Source: Actinomycetota bacterium
Lineage (GTDB): Bacteria; Actinomycetota; Actinomycetes; Actinomycetales; Microbacteriaceae
Direction of reading: 5' to 3'
Length of the DNA: 51,746 bases
NCBI GenBank assembly: GCA_018268515.1
Contig: JAFDWK010000026.1
Coordinates: 1-51,746, forward strand
The notes under the pieces are model-generated. The model did no database searches, was not told the origin of the DNA, and worked only from the letters and a program-made list of their open reading frames with translations. Both the position numbers and the translations under genes were made by a program. This document shows, piece by piece, positions 18,236 to 27,542 of this stretch; within the stretch, counting starts at the first letter, position 1; each line of letters starts with the position of its first letter.

Positions 18236-19135
18236 ATGAGGATCACTCTTCGGCAGATCGAGGTCTTTCTGGCCCTGGCCGACGAGCTCCACTTCGGACG
18301 GGCCGCCGAGAGCCTGCACATCGCGCAGGCGACGGCCAGCCAGGAGCTCAAGCGGCTGGAGGTGGCCCTCGGGCTCCGACTCTTCGCCCGGTCGACCAGG
18401 GCTGCGACCCTGACGCCGGCGGGCGAGGCCCTGCTCGAGGACGCACGGGCGCTCGTCGACGCCGCCGGACGGCTGACCGATCGCGCGCAACTGTTCCACA
18501 GCGCCCACCTCGCCCGGGTCCGGGTCGCCGCCTCGCCGAGCGTGGTCAACCGGCTGCTCCCCGCCGTGATCCGCCGTGCCGAGGACGCGGCCCCGGGCAC
18601 GAGCATCGAGGAGCTCGCCGCCGAGAGCGGCACCGTCGTGGAGACGCTGCGGGAGCACGCGGCCGACATCGGCATCGGCCGGTTCCTCACGCCGCCGCCG
18701 CGCTTCGTGAAGGAGGTCCTCGTCGAGGAGGAGTTCGTCGCGGTCCTCGCCACGACCCACCCTCTCGCGACGCAAGACGCGGTCGATCTGCGGGAGCTGG
18801 GCGACCTGCCCCTCCTGCTGTGGCCACGGGAGCAGGCTCCGGAATACTACGATGCCCTCCTCGGCATGTGCATCGACCGCGGCCTCACCCCGATGGTGCT
18901 CGTCTCGCCGCCGCGCATCGTCGGCTCGCGCAGCTACCTGCTCGGCGACGGGAGGGCGTTCAGCCTCGTCCCCCGGTCCGCGGCCGAATCGCTGCCGGGC
19001 GGCGTCGTCGCCCGGCCCCTGGCGCAGCCGGCGACGCTGGCGCTCGAGATGATCTACCGGGAGAAGGATCCGCGCGCGAGCATCGCCGAGGTCACGGACC
19101 TCATCCGTTCCGCGGCGACGGAGCTGCTGCACTGA
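18236..19135 (+). CDS. LysR-family transcriptional regulator
   Basis: A 299-residue LysR-type regulator with a winged helix-turn-helix at residues 1-60 (LRQIEVFLALADELHFGRAA, then SQELKRLEVALGLRLFARS) and a two-lobe effector domain. It is divergent from psuK and flanked on its other side by the MFS and nucleoside-hydrolase genes, so control of nucleoside salvage is the likely role. Its last 35 bases overlap the end of the convergent MFS gene. The effector is unknown. Confidence 0.92.
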   Translation: MRITLRQIEVFLALADELHFGRAAESLHIAQATASQELKRLEVALGLRLFARSTRAATLTPAGEALLEDARALVDAAGRLTDRAQLFHSAHLARVRVAASPSVVNRLLPAVIRRAEDAAPGTSIEELAAESGTVVETLREHAADIGIGRFLTPPPRFVKEVLVEEEFVAVLATTHPLATQDAVDLRELGDLPLLLWPREQAPEYYDALLGMCIDRGLTPMVLVSPPRIVGSRSYLLGDGRAFSLVPRSAAESLPGGVVARPLAQPATLALEMIYREKDPRASIAEVTDLIRSAATELLH

Positions 19136-20339
19136 CGGCGCCGCGGGCGAGGCGCGCGAGCGCGAGGGCGAGGAGCACGGCGCCCGCACCAAGCCCGGCG
19201 ACATAGCCCGCGAGCGGGCCGGCCGCCGTCACCAGCTGTCCGCAGAGCGCGGTCGTCACCGCCTGGCTCACGATCAGCGCGGCGGCGAGGATCGCGAACG
19301 CCGAGGTGCGCCGCGACGCGGCGACGTCGTGCGCCGCCAGGCCGAACACGGTGACGAGCGCGCCGCCGATGCCGCAGCCGAGCACCAGCAGGCCCACGCA
19401 AGTGGCCACCATCGTCGTCGTGCTCGCGAGCACGACCAGTCCGACGCCGCCGACCGCGCTGCAGACGACCCATCGCATCCGCCGCGGCAGCACGGCGACG
19501 GGGATCTTCGGCAGCACCACCGCCGCGATGATCGACCCGACGCTCATGATGCCGTAGACGACGCCGGTCAGATCCGGCATGTGCTGCAGTTCCATCCAGC
19601 GCGTGAGCGAGGTGAGCGTCGTGCCGAACAGCGCGCCGATCGTCGCCATCCCGGCCACGAGGAGGACGAACCAGCCCGTGACGAGCGCGCCGCGCGGAGC
19701 CTGCGCGGCGTCGTGAGCAGGCTCCGGCGCGGAGGCCGTCGGATGCAGCGCGAACACGACCACGGCGGAGAACGTGAGGGCGGCCGCGACCAGGAGCGGG
19801 GCGTACGGCCCCGATGACGCGGACAGCACTCCGACCAGCGCGGGCCCGACCACGAACGCCCCCTCATCGGCCATCGACTCGTAGGCCATCGCCGCGTCGA
19901 GGGTCGTGGGGGACGCCGTCGGCGCGGCCGCCGTCACGCGGGATCGCGAGAGCGGCGCGACCTGCGGGCTCGAGATCCCGGCCAGCGCGGCCACGGCCAG
20001 CAGCAGCGCCACCGGCGCCTCCAGCCAGGTGAGCGGGACGATCGCGACGAGCAGCACGCCGAACACGGGCGCGATCACGAGCAGCACCGGGCGCTGGCCG
20101 AAACGCTCCACGGCGCGGCCCAGCAGCGGGGCGCCGGCCGCGGTGCCGATGCCGATCACCGCGGAGACCAGGCCTCCTTCGGCCACCGTGCGCCCGGCGC
20201 CGACCAGGAGCAGCAGGACGCCGACGACGGCCATCGCGAAGGGGAGCCGCGCGATGAATGCGAGGACGAGGTAGCGGATGCCCATCAGCTCCGTCACGCG
20301 GCTCGTGCGGACGGCGGCGGTCGGAGCTGTCATCGTCAT
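19101..20339 (-). CDS. MFS transporter
   Basis: A 412-residue major facilitator with twelve hydrophobic segments. The sequence GRAVERFGQRPVLL in the loop after the second helix is the MFS motif A. It most resembles MFS permeases of sugar-efflux or nucleoside type. The start chosen is the ATG at 20339 (MTMTAPTAAV); a TTG at 20381 could add 14 residues. Its context with a nucleoside hydrolase and pseudouridine genes suggests a nucleoside or base substrate, but this is inference. Ribosome binding site support is weak (GTGAAGTG). Confidence 0.82.
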   Translation of the reverse strand: MTMTAPTAAVRTSRVTELMGIRYLVLAFIARLPFAMAVVGVLLLLVGAGRTVAEGGLVSAVIGIGTAAGAPLLGRAVERFGQRPVLLVIAPVFGVLLVAIVPLTWLEAPVALLLAVAALAGISSPQVAPLSRSRVTAAAPTASPTTLDAAMAYESMADEGAFVVGPALVGVLSASSGPYAPLLVAAALTFSAVVVFALHPTASAPEPAHDAAQAPRGALVTGWFVLLVAGMATIGALFGTTLTSLTRWMELQHMPDLTGVVYGIMSVGSIIAAVVLPKIPVAVLPRRMRWVVCSAVGGVGLVVLASTTTMVATCVGLLVLGCGIGGALVTVFGLAAHDVAASRRTSAFAILAAALIVSQAVTTALCGQLVTAAGPLAGYVAGLGAGAVLLALALARLARGAVSAAAPSPRNG

Positions 20340-20375
20340 CACTTCACGGTACGAACCAGTGCGCTCTTCATCAAC

Positions 20376-20389
20376 GATCAATCTTGATC
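20376..20389. promoter_or_regulatory. Dyad upstream of the MFS gene, candidate regulator site
   Basis: GATCAA-TC-TTGATC is a perfect 6-bp inverted repeat with a 2-base centre, placed 37 bases before the MFS start. It lies in an AT-rich patch that contrasts with the surrounding DNA. The LysR protein encoded next to it is a candidate binder. Confidence 0.45.
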
Positions 20390-20418
20390 CATCTATGTGC
20401 TTCCACTATAAACTTGCG

Positions 20419-21351
20419 TCAGTCGAGCGCCCGCACGGCGCCCTCGATGAGGTTCCAGAAGCGGTCGACGTCCAGGTCAAGGGCGACCTCGGCGTTCGCC
20501 TGCCTCCCGAGAACGCCGAGCAGATCCACGCAGGTCGCGCCTCGGGTCTCGGTGCCGGTGAGCTCGATGTCGAGGCGGGTGCGCACGATCGTAGCGACCG
20601 CCGGATCGGCGATCATCGCGACGGTGATCGGGTCGTGCAGCGGCCCCTCGGCCATCCCCTCGGCCTTCTCGTAGGCCGCGCAGAAGTACTCCAGCAGCGC
20701 GGCCCCGAAGGCGCCCATGCGCGTTCCCGCCGCGGCGACGCGCGACCGCACGTCGGCGGTGATCAGCGCCTGGTGGGCGATGTTGAGCCCCACCATCGTG
20801 AACGGGACCCCGGAGTCGAGCACGATCTGGATGGCTTCCGGATCCGTCCAGGCGTTGAACTCCGCATACGCGGCGACATTCCCACGGCCGGTGGATCCGC
20901 CCATCCAGATCACCCGGGCGATCCGCGGAAGCAGATCCGGGTGCCGTCCGACGAAGAGCGCGACGTTCGTGAGCGGACCGGTGGCGACGATCGTGACCGG
21001 TTGCGTCGAGCCCGCGACCACGTCGCGCATGAGGGCGAGCGCCTCGCGATCGTCGAGTGCGATCTCGGGCTCAGGCAGTTCCGGCCCGCCGAGCGCGTTC
21101 GCGCCGTGGATCCAGTCCGCGATCGACAGCTCCTGCACGAGCGGTCGCTCCGCGCCCCGGGCGACCGGGACGTCCGTGATCCCGGCCACCGTGCACGCCA
21201 CCAGGGCGTTGCGGGTGGTATCGGCGATGTGCCCGTTGCCGGCGACCGCGGTGATCGCACGCAGGTCGATGGCCGGGTGCGCGGCGGCGAGCCAGATCGC
21301 GAAGACGTCGTCGTGGCCGGGATCGCAGTCGAGGATGATCGGGGTGGGCAT
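20419..21351 (-). CDS. Inosine-uridine-type nucleoside hydrolase
   Basis: A 310-residue N-ribohydrolase that splits ribonucleosides into ribose and base. The N-terminal DCDPGHDD (D8, D10, D14, D15) is the calcium-binding signature. VATGPLTNVALF, the EFNAWTDPEAI loop and a later LHDP (metal-coordinating Asp and the His acid) are present. The ATG at 21351 is preceded by AAGGA; the upstream ATG at 21414 would precede the conserved strand by 21 extra residues. It is co-oriented with the MFS gene 79 bases downstream and probably belongs to the same operon. Confidence 0.93.
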   Translation of the reverse strand: MPTPIILDCDPGHDDVFAIWLAAAHPAIDLRAITAVAGNGHIADTTRNALVACTVAGITDVPVARGAERPLVQELSIADWIHGANALGGPELPEPEIALDDREALALMRDVVAGSTQPVTIVATGPLTNVALFVGRHPDLLPRIARVIWMGGSTGRGNVAAYAEFNAWTDPEAIQIVLDSGVPFTMVGLNIAHQALITADVRSRVAAAGTRMGAFGAALLEYFCAAYEKAEGMAEGPLHDPITVAMIADPAVATIVRTRLDIELTGTETRGATCVDLLGVLGRQANAEVALDLDVDRFWNLIEGAVRALD

Positions 21352-21446
21352 GCGGAGTCCGTCCTTTCCGGGCCGTGCGGTACGGACGTCTCGTGCACGG
21401 TCACCGCCTTCCATCCGTCGTGCCAGAGCGCGCGATGACCGAAGGT

Positions 21447-21650
21447 CTACCCGTACTGGGTCCGCCAGCCGGCGGTCTCGCCACCGGAGACGATCGCGTC
21501 TCCGACGCTGTTGCCGTGCACGTGCTCGGTGCCGGAGATGCCCGCGAAGTCAAGGAGCGTCGGTGCGAGATCGATCACGTTCACGAAACCCTCCCCGGAT
21601 CCCACCCCGCGTGCCGATCCCAGCGGGCCAGTCGCGGAACCCCGTGGCCA
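21447..21650 (-). pseudogene. Sulfatase gene remnant
   Basis: The minus strand encodes GFVNVIDLAPTLLDFAGI, a hallmark of the C-terminal half of arylsulfatase/phosphonate-ester hydrolases. The preceding WPAGIGTRGG, which normally directly leads into it, sits in a different frame around 21600-21620. The N-terminal catalytic part (Cys/Ser-x-Pro-x-Arg) is absent. So this is a frameshifted fragment left after loss of the gene, lying just after the AtuA operon. Confidence 0.6.
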
Positions 21651-21661
21651 CGGCAACGCCA

Positions 21662-22027
21662 TCACGAAACGAGACCTGACCCCATGCCTCCCTCAGCCTG
21701 GATTCCCGCGCGCGATCCGTCAAGGGGCAAGGCAAGGAGGTGGCCGGAGAGCGTCTTCCCGTGTGGGTCCGCCGTCGCGGACCGGGTGACACCGCCGTCG
21801 AGCCGATGCGGGATCACGATCGACAGCGCGCTGAGGGCTTCAAGCGGACGGATCGCGACGCTGGCGACGTCGCGGATCTGGAAATGTGCGGCGACCGCCG
21901 CTTGCGTGACCACATGGCGCAAGAGTGCGTAGTCGCCCTCGTCGAACGGCGCGAGAAACAAGATCGAGCTGTCCCCCTTGTCGCCGGCGCGCGCGTGCGC
22001 GATGTCATGCAGCGTTCGCCGGATCAT
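21662..22027 (-). CDS. AtuA C-terminal-domain-like protein
   Basis: A 121-residue protein beginning RRTLHDIAHARAGDKGDSS, the signature of the small ferredoxin-fold domain that follows AtuA in fused proteins. Here it is a separate gene and overlaps the AtuA gene by four bases (22024-22027), so the two probably form one complex. The family takes part in catabolism of acyclic terpenes and related branched acids in Pseudomonas, although the reaction is not established. Its last bases run up to the sulfatase remnant. Confidence 0.8.
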   Translation of the reverse strand: MIRRTLHDIAHARAGDKGDSSILFLAPFDEGDYALLRHVVTQAAVAAHFQIRDVASVAIRPLEALSALSIVIPHRLDGGVTRSATADPHGKTLSGHLLALPLDGSRAGIQAEGGMGSGLVS

Positions 22028-23397
22028 CTCATCGTCACCTTCGTCGTCACTGCCTCACGATCGATCATCGTGGAAACGATTCCGAGCGTCTCCCGGACCA
22101 CGGTCGTGACACCGCCGCCGCCGTATGGTCCGTTCGTGTAGAGCGCCTCGACCTCGTCGCACAGGGCGTCCGCTGCGGCGCGATCGAACGTGCGCACCGA
22201 GATGCGCAGCCGAACTTCTGACGGGGAGCGTTCCGCGTCGGGCCACCAGGGACGGGTCGCATCAACGCCGATGTAGCCCACGGACAGCAGATCGGGGTTG
22301 AACCGTCGTATATGCTGCCAGCGCTCCTGCACCACTTCGGCCGCGAGCTCGGCCCGCCTCATGCAATCCGCGCCGGAGTAGGAGATCTCGGCAACGGCGA
22401 GGTAACCGTCGCGCAGGCCGACGCTCACCTTGAGCTGTTCCGGCCTGCCGGCGTCCCGTGCGCCGTCGACGGTGACCGTCGATGCGCCGTCGGCACGAAT
22501 ACTGACCCGGCTGAAGTCGATCGTCACATCAGGCGTCTTGTACGACGCCGGATCGTCGATCTCGTACAGAAGCTGCTCGAGCACCGTGCGGCGATCGATC
22601 ACACCGCCGGTACCCGGGAGCTTCGTGTACGTCGCGGAGCCATCCGCCCGCACGTCCGCCATCGGGAATCCGAGATCCCAGAGCCGATCCACCCGTTTGC
22701 GCCCGGCATCTGCGAAGTATCCGCCGGTGAGCTGCCCTGCGCATTCCAGAAGGTGGCCGACGAGGCTCGCACGTGCCATGGCACCGAGATCGTCGAGCGC
22801 CCAGCCGAAGTGGTGCGCCAGCGGGGCGACGAACAGCGCTGCATCGGAGCATCGGCCGGCGATGACGACCTGGGCTCCCTGGCCGAGCGCCTGCACGAGC
22901 GGCTCGGCCCCGATGTAGGCGTTCGCAGACACCAGGCGATCACGGACGTCCCAGAGCGTGTCGTCAGTACCCAGGATCCGGGACTGCTTCAAGTCGATCG
23001 CCGACAGCACATCATCGCCGGTCACCGCCGCGATCACGGGGGCAAGGCCGATCGAGTCACAGAGAGCGCGAGTCGCCTCCGCGGCTCCGATCGGATCGGC
23101 GGCACCGGCATTCGTCGTGACGACCGCACCACGCGGCAGCAGGTGCGGGAGCGTTCCGGCGAAGCGGCGAAGCAGCCGCGAATCGAACCCGGGACCGGTA
23201 CCCTGCTGACGCATCTGCTGCGCGACGCCGATCGTGCGTTCTGCGAGGCACTCGAACGCCATCGCGTCCACACCTCCGTACCGCGCCAGATCGTCGGCAG
23301 GCTGGATCCGATCTCCGGCGAATCCCGCACCGACACCGATGCGAAATGCGTGAGGCGCGACGGGCGGGGCAGGTCGTCGCTGCTCTGCGATTGTCAT
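22024..23397 (-). CDS. AtuA-family (DUF1446) protein
   Basis: A 457-residue AtuA/DUF1446 protein. Recognisable parts are IGVGAGFAGDRIQPA near the start, AFECLAERTI, VVTTNAGAADP, VIAGRCSDAALFVAPL, and the AMARASLVGHLLECAGQLTGG-type helix. In this family the enzyme acts on acyl or branched-chain substrates, with function still unclear. The ATG at 23397 overlaps the esterase stop by four bases; the upstream ATG at 23511 would only add an esterase shadow. Place in an operon with an esterase and peptide-type importer suggests catabolism of an imported ester. Confidence 0.85.
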   Translation of the reverse strand: MTIAEQRRPAPPVAPHAFRIGVGAGFAGDRIQPADDLARYGGVDAMAFECLAERTIGVAQQMRQQGTGPGFDSRLLRRFAGTLPHLLPRGAVVTTNAGAADPIGAAEATRALCDSIGLAPVIAAVTGDDVLSAIDLKQSRILGTDDTLWDVRDRLVSANAYIGAEPLVQALGQGAQVVIAGRCSDAALFVAPLAHHFGWALDDLGAMARASLVGHLLECAGQLTGGYFADAGRKRVDRLWDLGFPMADVRADGSATYTKLPGTGGVIDRRTVLEQLLYEIDDPASYKTPDVTIDFSRVSIRADGASTVTVDGARDAGRPEQLKVSVGLRDGYLAVAEISYSGADCMRRAELAAEVVQERWQHIRRFNPDLLSVGYIGVDATRPWWPDAERSPSEVRLRISVRTFDRAAADALCDEVEALYTNGPYGGGGVTTVVRETLGIVSTMIDREAVTTKVTMR

Positions 23398-24839
23398 GGT
23401 CGAGGTGTCCCTTCCCAGTGGGCGAGGAGTCGCGCGAAAGATGCAGGGATCACCCTGCGCCCGCTGCCGAGGTGCATGACTCCCGAATCGGGGGTCTCGA
23501 ACTCCGCCCAATCGGCGGATCCCATGCGCGCGAACCCGCCGATCGTCTCGCGGAGCAGCCCACTCAACACGGCATGGGGGTCATCGTCGGCGAGGTTGCC
23601 GAACAGGAGAGCCGCAGGCAGATCGTGAGATGCCAGTGTGTCGTCAGGCTGATCCACCTGAGCGATCCATGCCCTTCCGGAAGCCGCGGTCTGTGCGAGC
23701 GCGGAACGGGCGGCCGGAAGCCGATAGATGTAGTCAGTGAGAATGTTCTCCCGCATCCTGCCGAGATCCGGATCCTCGTATTCGGCGACGAGCGCCATCG
23801 GATCGGGAGCTCCCCAGGCTTCGACTTCGGCGACAAGACGGTCGCGACTCGACGGCACGAACTCCTCGTCCGGTCCGCGCAGGCTCGCGACCTCGGCCCC
23901 TGTGACGACGAATAGCAACGGGATCGCGGAGGCTCTGCCCGCCGCGATCGCCTGCATCGGATGATCGTCGAGAACCGGGCCCGGCGCCCCCGCATCGAGC
24001 ACGACGCCCAGCGAATCCGGGTTGGCCGCGTTGCGCGCACCGATCTCGCGGGACCCGACCGCGCCCTGTGCGGCGAGAATCGCCGCCACCGGCAGATCGC
24101 GCAGCCGAGCTCCGGGATCGGAGGCGTCGGAGGCGATCCCTGCGGCCTCGAGGAACTGCTCGGCGTGACGACGGGCCTGCGCGAGCGTGACGAGCCGCGA
24201 GGCGCCCCCGGAAATGAGGACGAGTCGGTGAAAGAGACCTCGTGCAGAAGGTGCGGCCAGGAGCGCCGCGGACACGAACGCCCCAGAGCTCTGGCCCATG
24301 AGCGTCACCCGACTCGGATCGCCGCCGAACGCCGACACGTTCTCGTGCACCCAGCGCAACGCCGCGATGACGTCCTGCACCCCGAGGTTCGATGCTTCAG
24401 GCAGCCCGCTGCCGGTGAGAGCCGAGAACCCCAGCACACCGGTCCGGTGATTCGCGGAGACGACGACGATCCCCTGTTCTGCGGCGAGACGCGCACCGTC
24501 GAAAATCGGCAAGGCGGAGCTGCCGCCCTGGAATCCGCCCCCGTACACCCAGAACAGCACGTCTGCGTCCCCGATCCGGTCCGGTACCCAGATGTTCAGG
24601 GTCAGACAGTCCTCGGACAGGATCAGCCCTTCCGTGTGCGGCGTCGTCGGCTGCACCGGCGAGGCGCCGAAAGAAGTGGCGGAACGCGGTTCGGACCAGC
24701 TCGGGCTCCTTCGCGGACTCGCGAACCGCAGCTCTCCGACGGGCGGCGCAGCGAACGGAACCCCCAGATACGCGGTGGTTCCTCCGTGCGCACGGCCGAT
24801 CACCGGCCCGGTGGTCGTCGTCATGGTCGGCCCGCTCAT
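23394..24839 (-). CDS. Type-B carboxylesterase
   Basis: A 481-residue alpha/beta-hydrolase of the carboxylesterase type B (COesterase) family. The early GVPFAAPPVGELRF, EDCLTLNIWVP and YGGGFQGG oxyanion-hole motifs are intact. The nucleophile elbow is GQSSG with S184, a variant of the usual GESAG. No signal peptide is present, so it acts in the cytoplasm on an imported ester. It overlaps the upstream ATPase gene and the downstream AtuA gene by four bases each, so all are tightly coupled. The substrate is unknown. Confidence 0.92.
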   Translation of the reverse strand: MSGPTMTTTTGPVIGRAHGGTTAYLGVPFAAPPVGELRFASPRRSPSWSEPRSATSFGASPVQPTTPHTEGLILSEDCLTLNIWVPDRIGDADVLFWVYGGGFQGGSSALPIFDGARLAAEQGIVVVSANHRTGVLGFSALTGSGLPEASNLGVQDVIAALRWVHENVSAFGGDPSRVTLMGQSSGAFVSAALLAAPSARGLFHRLVLISGGASRLVTLAQARRHAEQFLEAAGIASDASDPGARLRDLPVAAILAAQGAVGSREIGARNAANPDSLGVVLDAGAPGPVLDDHPMQAIAAGRASAIPLLFVVTGAEVASLRGPDEEFVPSSRDRLVAEVEAWGAPDPMALVAEYEDPDLGRMRENILTDYIYRLPAARSALAQTAASGRAWIAQVDQPDDTLASHDLPAALLFGNLADDDPHAVLSGLLRETIGGFARMGSADWAEFETPDSGVMHLGSGRRVIPASFARLLAHWEGTPRP

Positions 24840-25645
24840 GCTCGGTCCATCTCCGGTGCGGCGGCGACAGGCAGCGGCGGAACAGCATCCAAGAGCCTCT
24901 TGGTGTAATCCGTGCGCGGCGAGCGATAGATGCTCGCGCGATCGCCCTCCTCGACGAGGTCGCCGAGGAGCATCACGCCGATGTGATCGCACAAGAATTC
25001 CACGACGGAGAGATCGTGCGAGATGAACAGGTAGGACAGCCCCAGTTCATCCTGCAGATCCTTCATGAGGTTCAGTACCTGAGCCTGAACCGACACATCC
25101 AGCGCGGATACCGGCTCATCCGCCACGATGAGCCTCGGCTCCAATGCGAGGGCTCGGGCGATCATGATGCGCTGGCGCTGTCCGCCGGAGAACTCGGCCG
25201 GTCGGCGCTCGAGCGCCGACGACGCGAGCCCCACCTGATCGAGGAGCCTTCCGGCCCGCAATCGGCGATCCGGCCGCGTATGCAGCCCGTGGATCTCCCA
25301 GGGCTCACTGATGAGCTCGAGCACGGTCATCCGCGGATTGAGAGCCCCATACGGATCCTGGAACACCATCTGCACATCGCGTCGGAACTCGCGCAGGGTC
25401 CTGCCGCGCAATCCTGTCACATCCCTGCCGTCGAAACGGATGGTTCCGCTCGTCGGCCGGGCAAGCTGCGCGACCATCCGCGCGACAGTGGTCTTGCCGG
25501 ATCCGGACTCTCCGACGAGTCCATAGCTCGCCCCCTCCTCGATCCGCAACGACACTCCCTTGACCGCGTGGAAGGTCGTCTTCCGCAGCGGCGGGCCGAT
25601 GCGGAAGTCCTTCACGAGACCATCCAGTTCGAGCAACGCAGTCAT
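24836..25645 (-). CDS. Dpp/Opp-type ABC transporter ATPase (F subunit)
   Basis: A 269-residue ATPase with Walker A GESGSGKTT, signature FSGGQRQRIMIARAL, Walker B LIVADEPVSALD and a switch His in ISHDLS. It matches the OppF/DppF half of peptide/nickel-type importers. It is encoded by overlap coupling between its partner ATPase and the esterase. The C-terminus (PLPVAAAPEMDRA) is typical of the oligopeptide branch. Confidence 0.93.
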   Translation of the reverse strand: MTALLELDGLVKDFRIGPPLRKTTFHAVKGVSLRIEEGASYGLVGESGSGKTTVARMVAQLARPTSGTIRFDGRDVTGLRGRTLREFRRDVQMVFQDPYGALNPRMTVLELISEPWEIHGLHTRPDRRLRAGRLLDQVGLASSALERRPAEFSGGQRQRIMIARALALEPRLIVADEPVSALDVSVQAQVLNLMKDLQDELGLSYLFISHDLSVVEFLCDHIGVMLLGDLVEEGDRASIYRSPRTDYTKRLLDAVPPLPVAAAPEMDRA

Positions 25646-26586
25646 GCCGCCGCCTCCTGATCCTGATCTCGAACCCAGTGGCCCGGGGACACCTCACGCA
25701 GCTCGCTCACGACTCCCTCTCCTGCCATCTCGCGAGTGTCCGTGAGCCACGGGGCCGACGTCGCAATGGACGGCAGCCGCCGCCGGGTATCGCCGATGCG
25801 CGGCGATGCATCCAGCAACGCCCCGGTGTAGGCGTGACCAGGTGCTCGCATGATCTGGGCGGTGCGTCCGCGCTCCACGATCTCACCGGCATACATCACG
25901 GCGACCTCTTCGCATGTCTCGGACACCACGCCGAGATCGTGGGTGATCATCAGCAAGGACAGCCCCAGCCGCTCCTGCAATCCGCGCAACAGCTCGATGA
26001 TCTGTCGCTGCAGAGTGACATCCAGCGCGGTGGTGGGTTCGTCTGCGATGAGCAGATCCGGCTCACAAGAGATCGCCATCGCGATCATCACGCGCTGTCG
26101 CATGCCACCCGACAGCTGGCCGATCCTGTTGTCCAGGATGCTCCGCGCCTTCGCCAGGCCGACGAGGTCGAGCAGCTCGATCGCCCGGTCTCGACGCTGC
26201 GCCCGTGACAGCCCGGTGTGCGCACGCAGCCCTTCCGCGAGCTGTACACCGATCGGCAGGATTGGATGCAGTGCCGACATCGGTTCCTGGAACACGAAGC
26301 CGATCCGGGATCCGGCGAGGGCACGTCTCCGATCCGGCGCCATCCCGATGAGCTCTTCGCCGTGAAAACGCGCAGACCCCGACGGGGTGAGGTTGTCGGC
26401 GAGCAGGCCTGCGATGGCGAGGGCGGTCAGTGACTTGCCGCTCCCGGATTCTCCGACGAGGGCAAGCTTGGATGACGGCCGGAGGGAGAAATCGACGCCT
26501 CGGACGGCCGGAAACGCGCGCCCGCCTCGGGAAGCGGTCACTGCCAGGCTCTGCACCTGAAGAGCGGGGATCTGTTCGGGGGTCAT
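25642..26586 (-). CDS. Dpp/Opp-type ABC transporter ATPase (D subunit)
   Basis: A 314-residue ATPase with Walker A GESGSGKSL, LSGGMRQRVMIAMAI signature, and LLIADEPTTALDVT Walker B. The C-terminal tail (HAYTGALLDASPRIGD...) carries the conserved oligopeptide/dipeptide C-terminal domain. It works with the F-type ATPase encoded next to it to drive the importer, and overlaps both neighbours by four bases. Confidence 0.93.
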   Translation of the reverse strand: MTPEQIPALQVQSLAVTASRGGRAFPAVRGVDFSLRPSSKLALVGESGSGKSLTALAIAGLLADNLTPSGSARFHGEELIGMAPDRRRALAGSRIGFVFQEPMSALHPILPIGVQLAEGLRAHTGLSRAQRRDRAIELLDLVGLAKARSILDNRIGQLSGGMRQRVMIAMAISCEPDLLIADEPTTALDVTLQRQIIELLRGLQERLGLSLLMITHDLGVVSETCEEVAVMYAGEIVERGRTAQIMRAPGHAYTGALLDASPRIGDTRRRLPSIATSAPWLTDTREMAGEGVVSELREVSPGHWVRDQDQEAAA

Positions 26587-27539
26587 CGTGACTGCGCTCC
26601 GTACTGGACACGGGGGTCGACGATCGCGTAGAGCACATCGATCACCAGATTGAAGATGATGATGGCGGTTCCGCTGAACAGGACGATCCCCTGGATGAGG
26701 TTGTAATCGCGGCTGGACACGGCGTTGAACATGAGTTGCCCGATGCCGGGGATGCCGAAGATGTTCTCGATCACGACGCTGCCGGAGATGAGGCTCGCGG
26801 CCAGCAGGCCCACCACGGTGAGGACGGGAAGCGCCGCGAGTCGTGAGATGTGCACACCCGCGATTCGCGCGGGTCTCAGCCCGAGGGACTTCGCTGTGAC
26901 GATGAAAGGCTCCCCGATCACGTCCAGCAGTGCGCCGCGGGTGATCCTGCTGACAAAGCCGACCTCGCCGAGCCCCAGTGCGAGTGAGGGCAGGACGAGC
27001 GAGTTCAGATGAGGCAGGAGTCCCGCCGAAGGCGGAACGTAACCGCCGACGGCGAACCAGCGCAGACCGACCGCGAACACGATGATCAGCAGCAGCGCGA
27101 GGAAGTAGTTCGGAATCGAGATTCCCAGGATCCCGAGCGCCTTGGCCACACGGCCTTCCGGGCGACGACGACGGAAGGCCGCGATCGCTCCCAGGATGAT
27201 TCCGAACGCCAGCCCCCAGACCAGAGCGAGAACGCTGATCTCGATCGTCACCCAGGCGTACCCGGGGATCACCTGGGCAACCGGCTGCTGCAGGAAGGTG
27301 CTGTTGCCGAGCTGCAAGGTGGCGATGTCGCCCAGGAAACGGCCGAACTGCGCGAGCGGCGGCTGATCCAGCCCCATCTGGTGCCGCAGCGCCGCAACCT
27401 GGGCCGGGGTGGCCTGGTCGCCGAGGATGATGGCGGCAGGATCCCCCGGCGCGAGCCGGATCAGCAGGAAGACCAGGATCAGCGGCACGAGCACAGTGGG
27501 CAGGAGCGCCAGCAGGCGCTGGACGAGATAGGTGAGCAT
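26583..27539 (-). CDS. Dpp/Opp-type ABC transporter permease (B subunit)
   Basis: A 318-residue inner-membrane permease with the DppB/OppB N-terminus (YLVQRLLALLPTVLVPLILV, LAPGDPA) and about six hydrophobic segments; the EAA loop lies around SLGLRPARIAGVHISRLAALP. It ends in DVLYAIVDPRVQYG, the family's usual C-terminus. It is coupled to the D-type ATPase by overlap and follows the C-type permease after three bases. Confidence 0.93.
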   Translation of the reverse strand: MLTYLVQRLLALLPTVLVPLILVFLLIRLAPGDPAAIILGDQATPAQVAALRHQMGLDQPPLAQFGRFLGDIATLQLGNSTFLQQPVAQVIPGYAWVTIEISVLALVWGLAFGIILGAIAAFRRRRPEGRVAKALGILGISIPNYFLALLLIIVFAVGLRWFAVGGYVPPSAGLLPHLNSLVLPSLALGLGEVGFVSRITRGALLDVIGEPFIVTAKSLGLRPARIAGVHISRLAALPVLTVVGLLAASLISGSVVIENIFGIPGIGQLMFNAVSSRDYNLIQGIVLFSGTAIIIFNLVIDVLYAIVDPRVQYGAQSR

Positions 27540-27542
27540 GGT

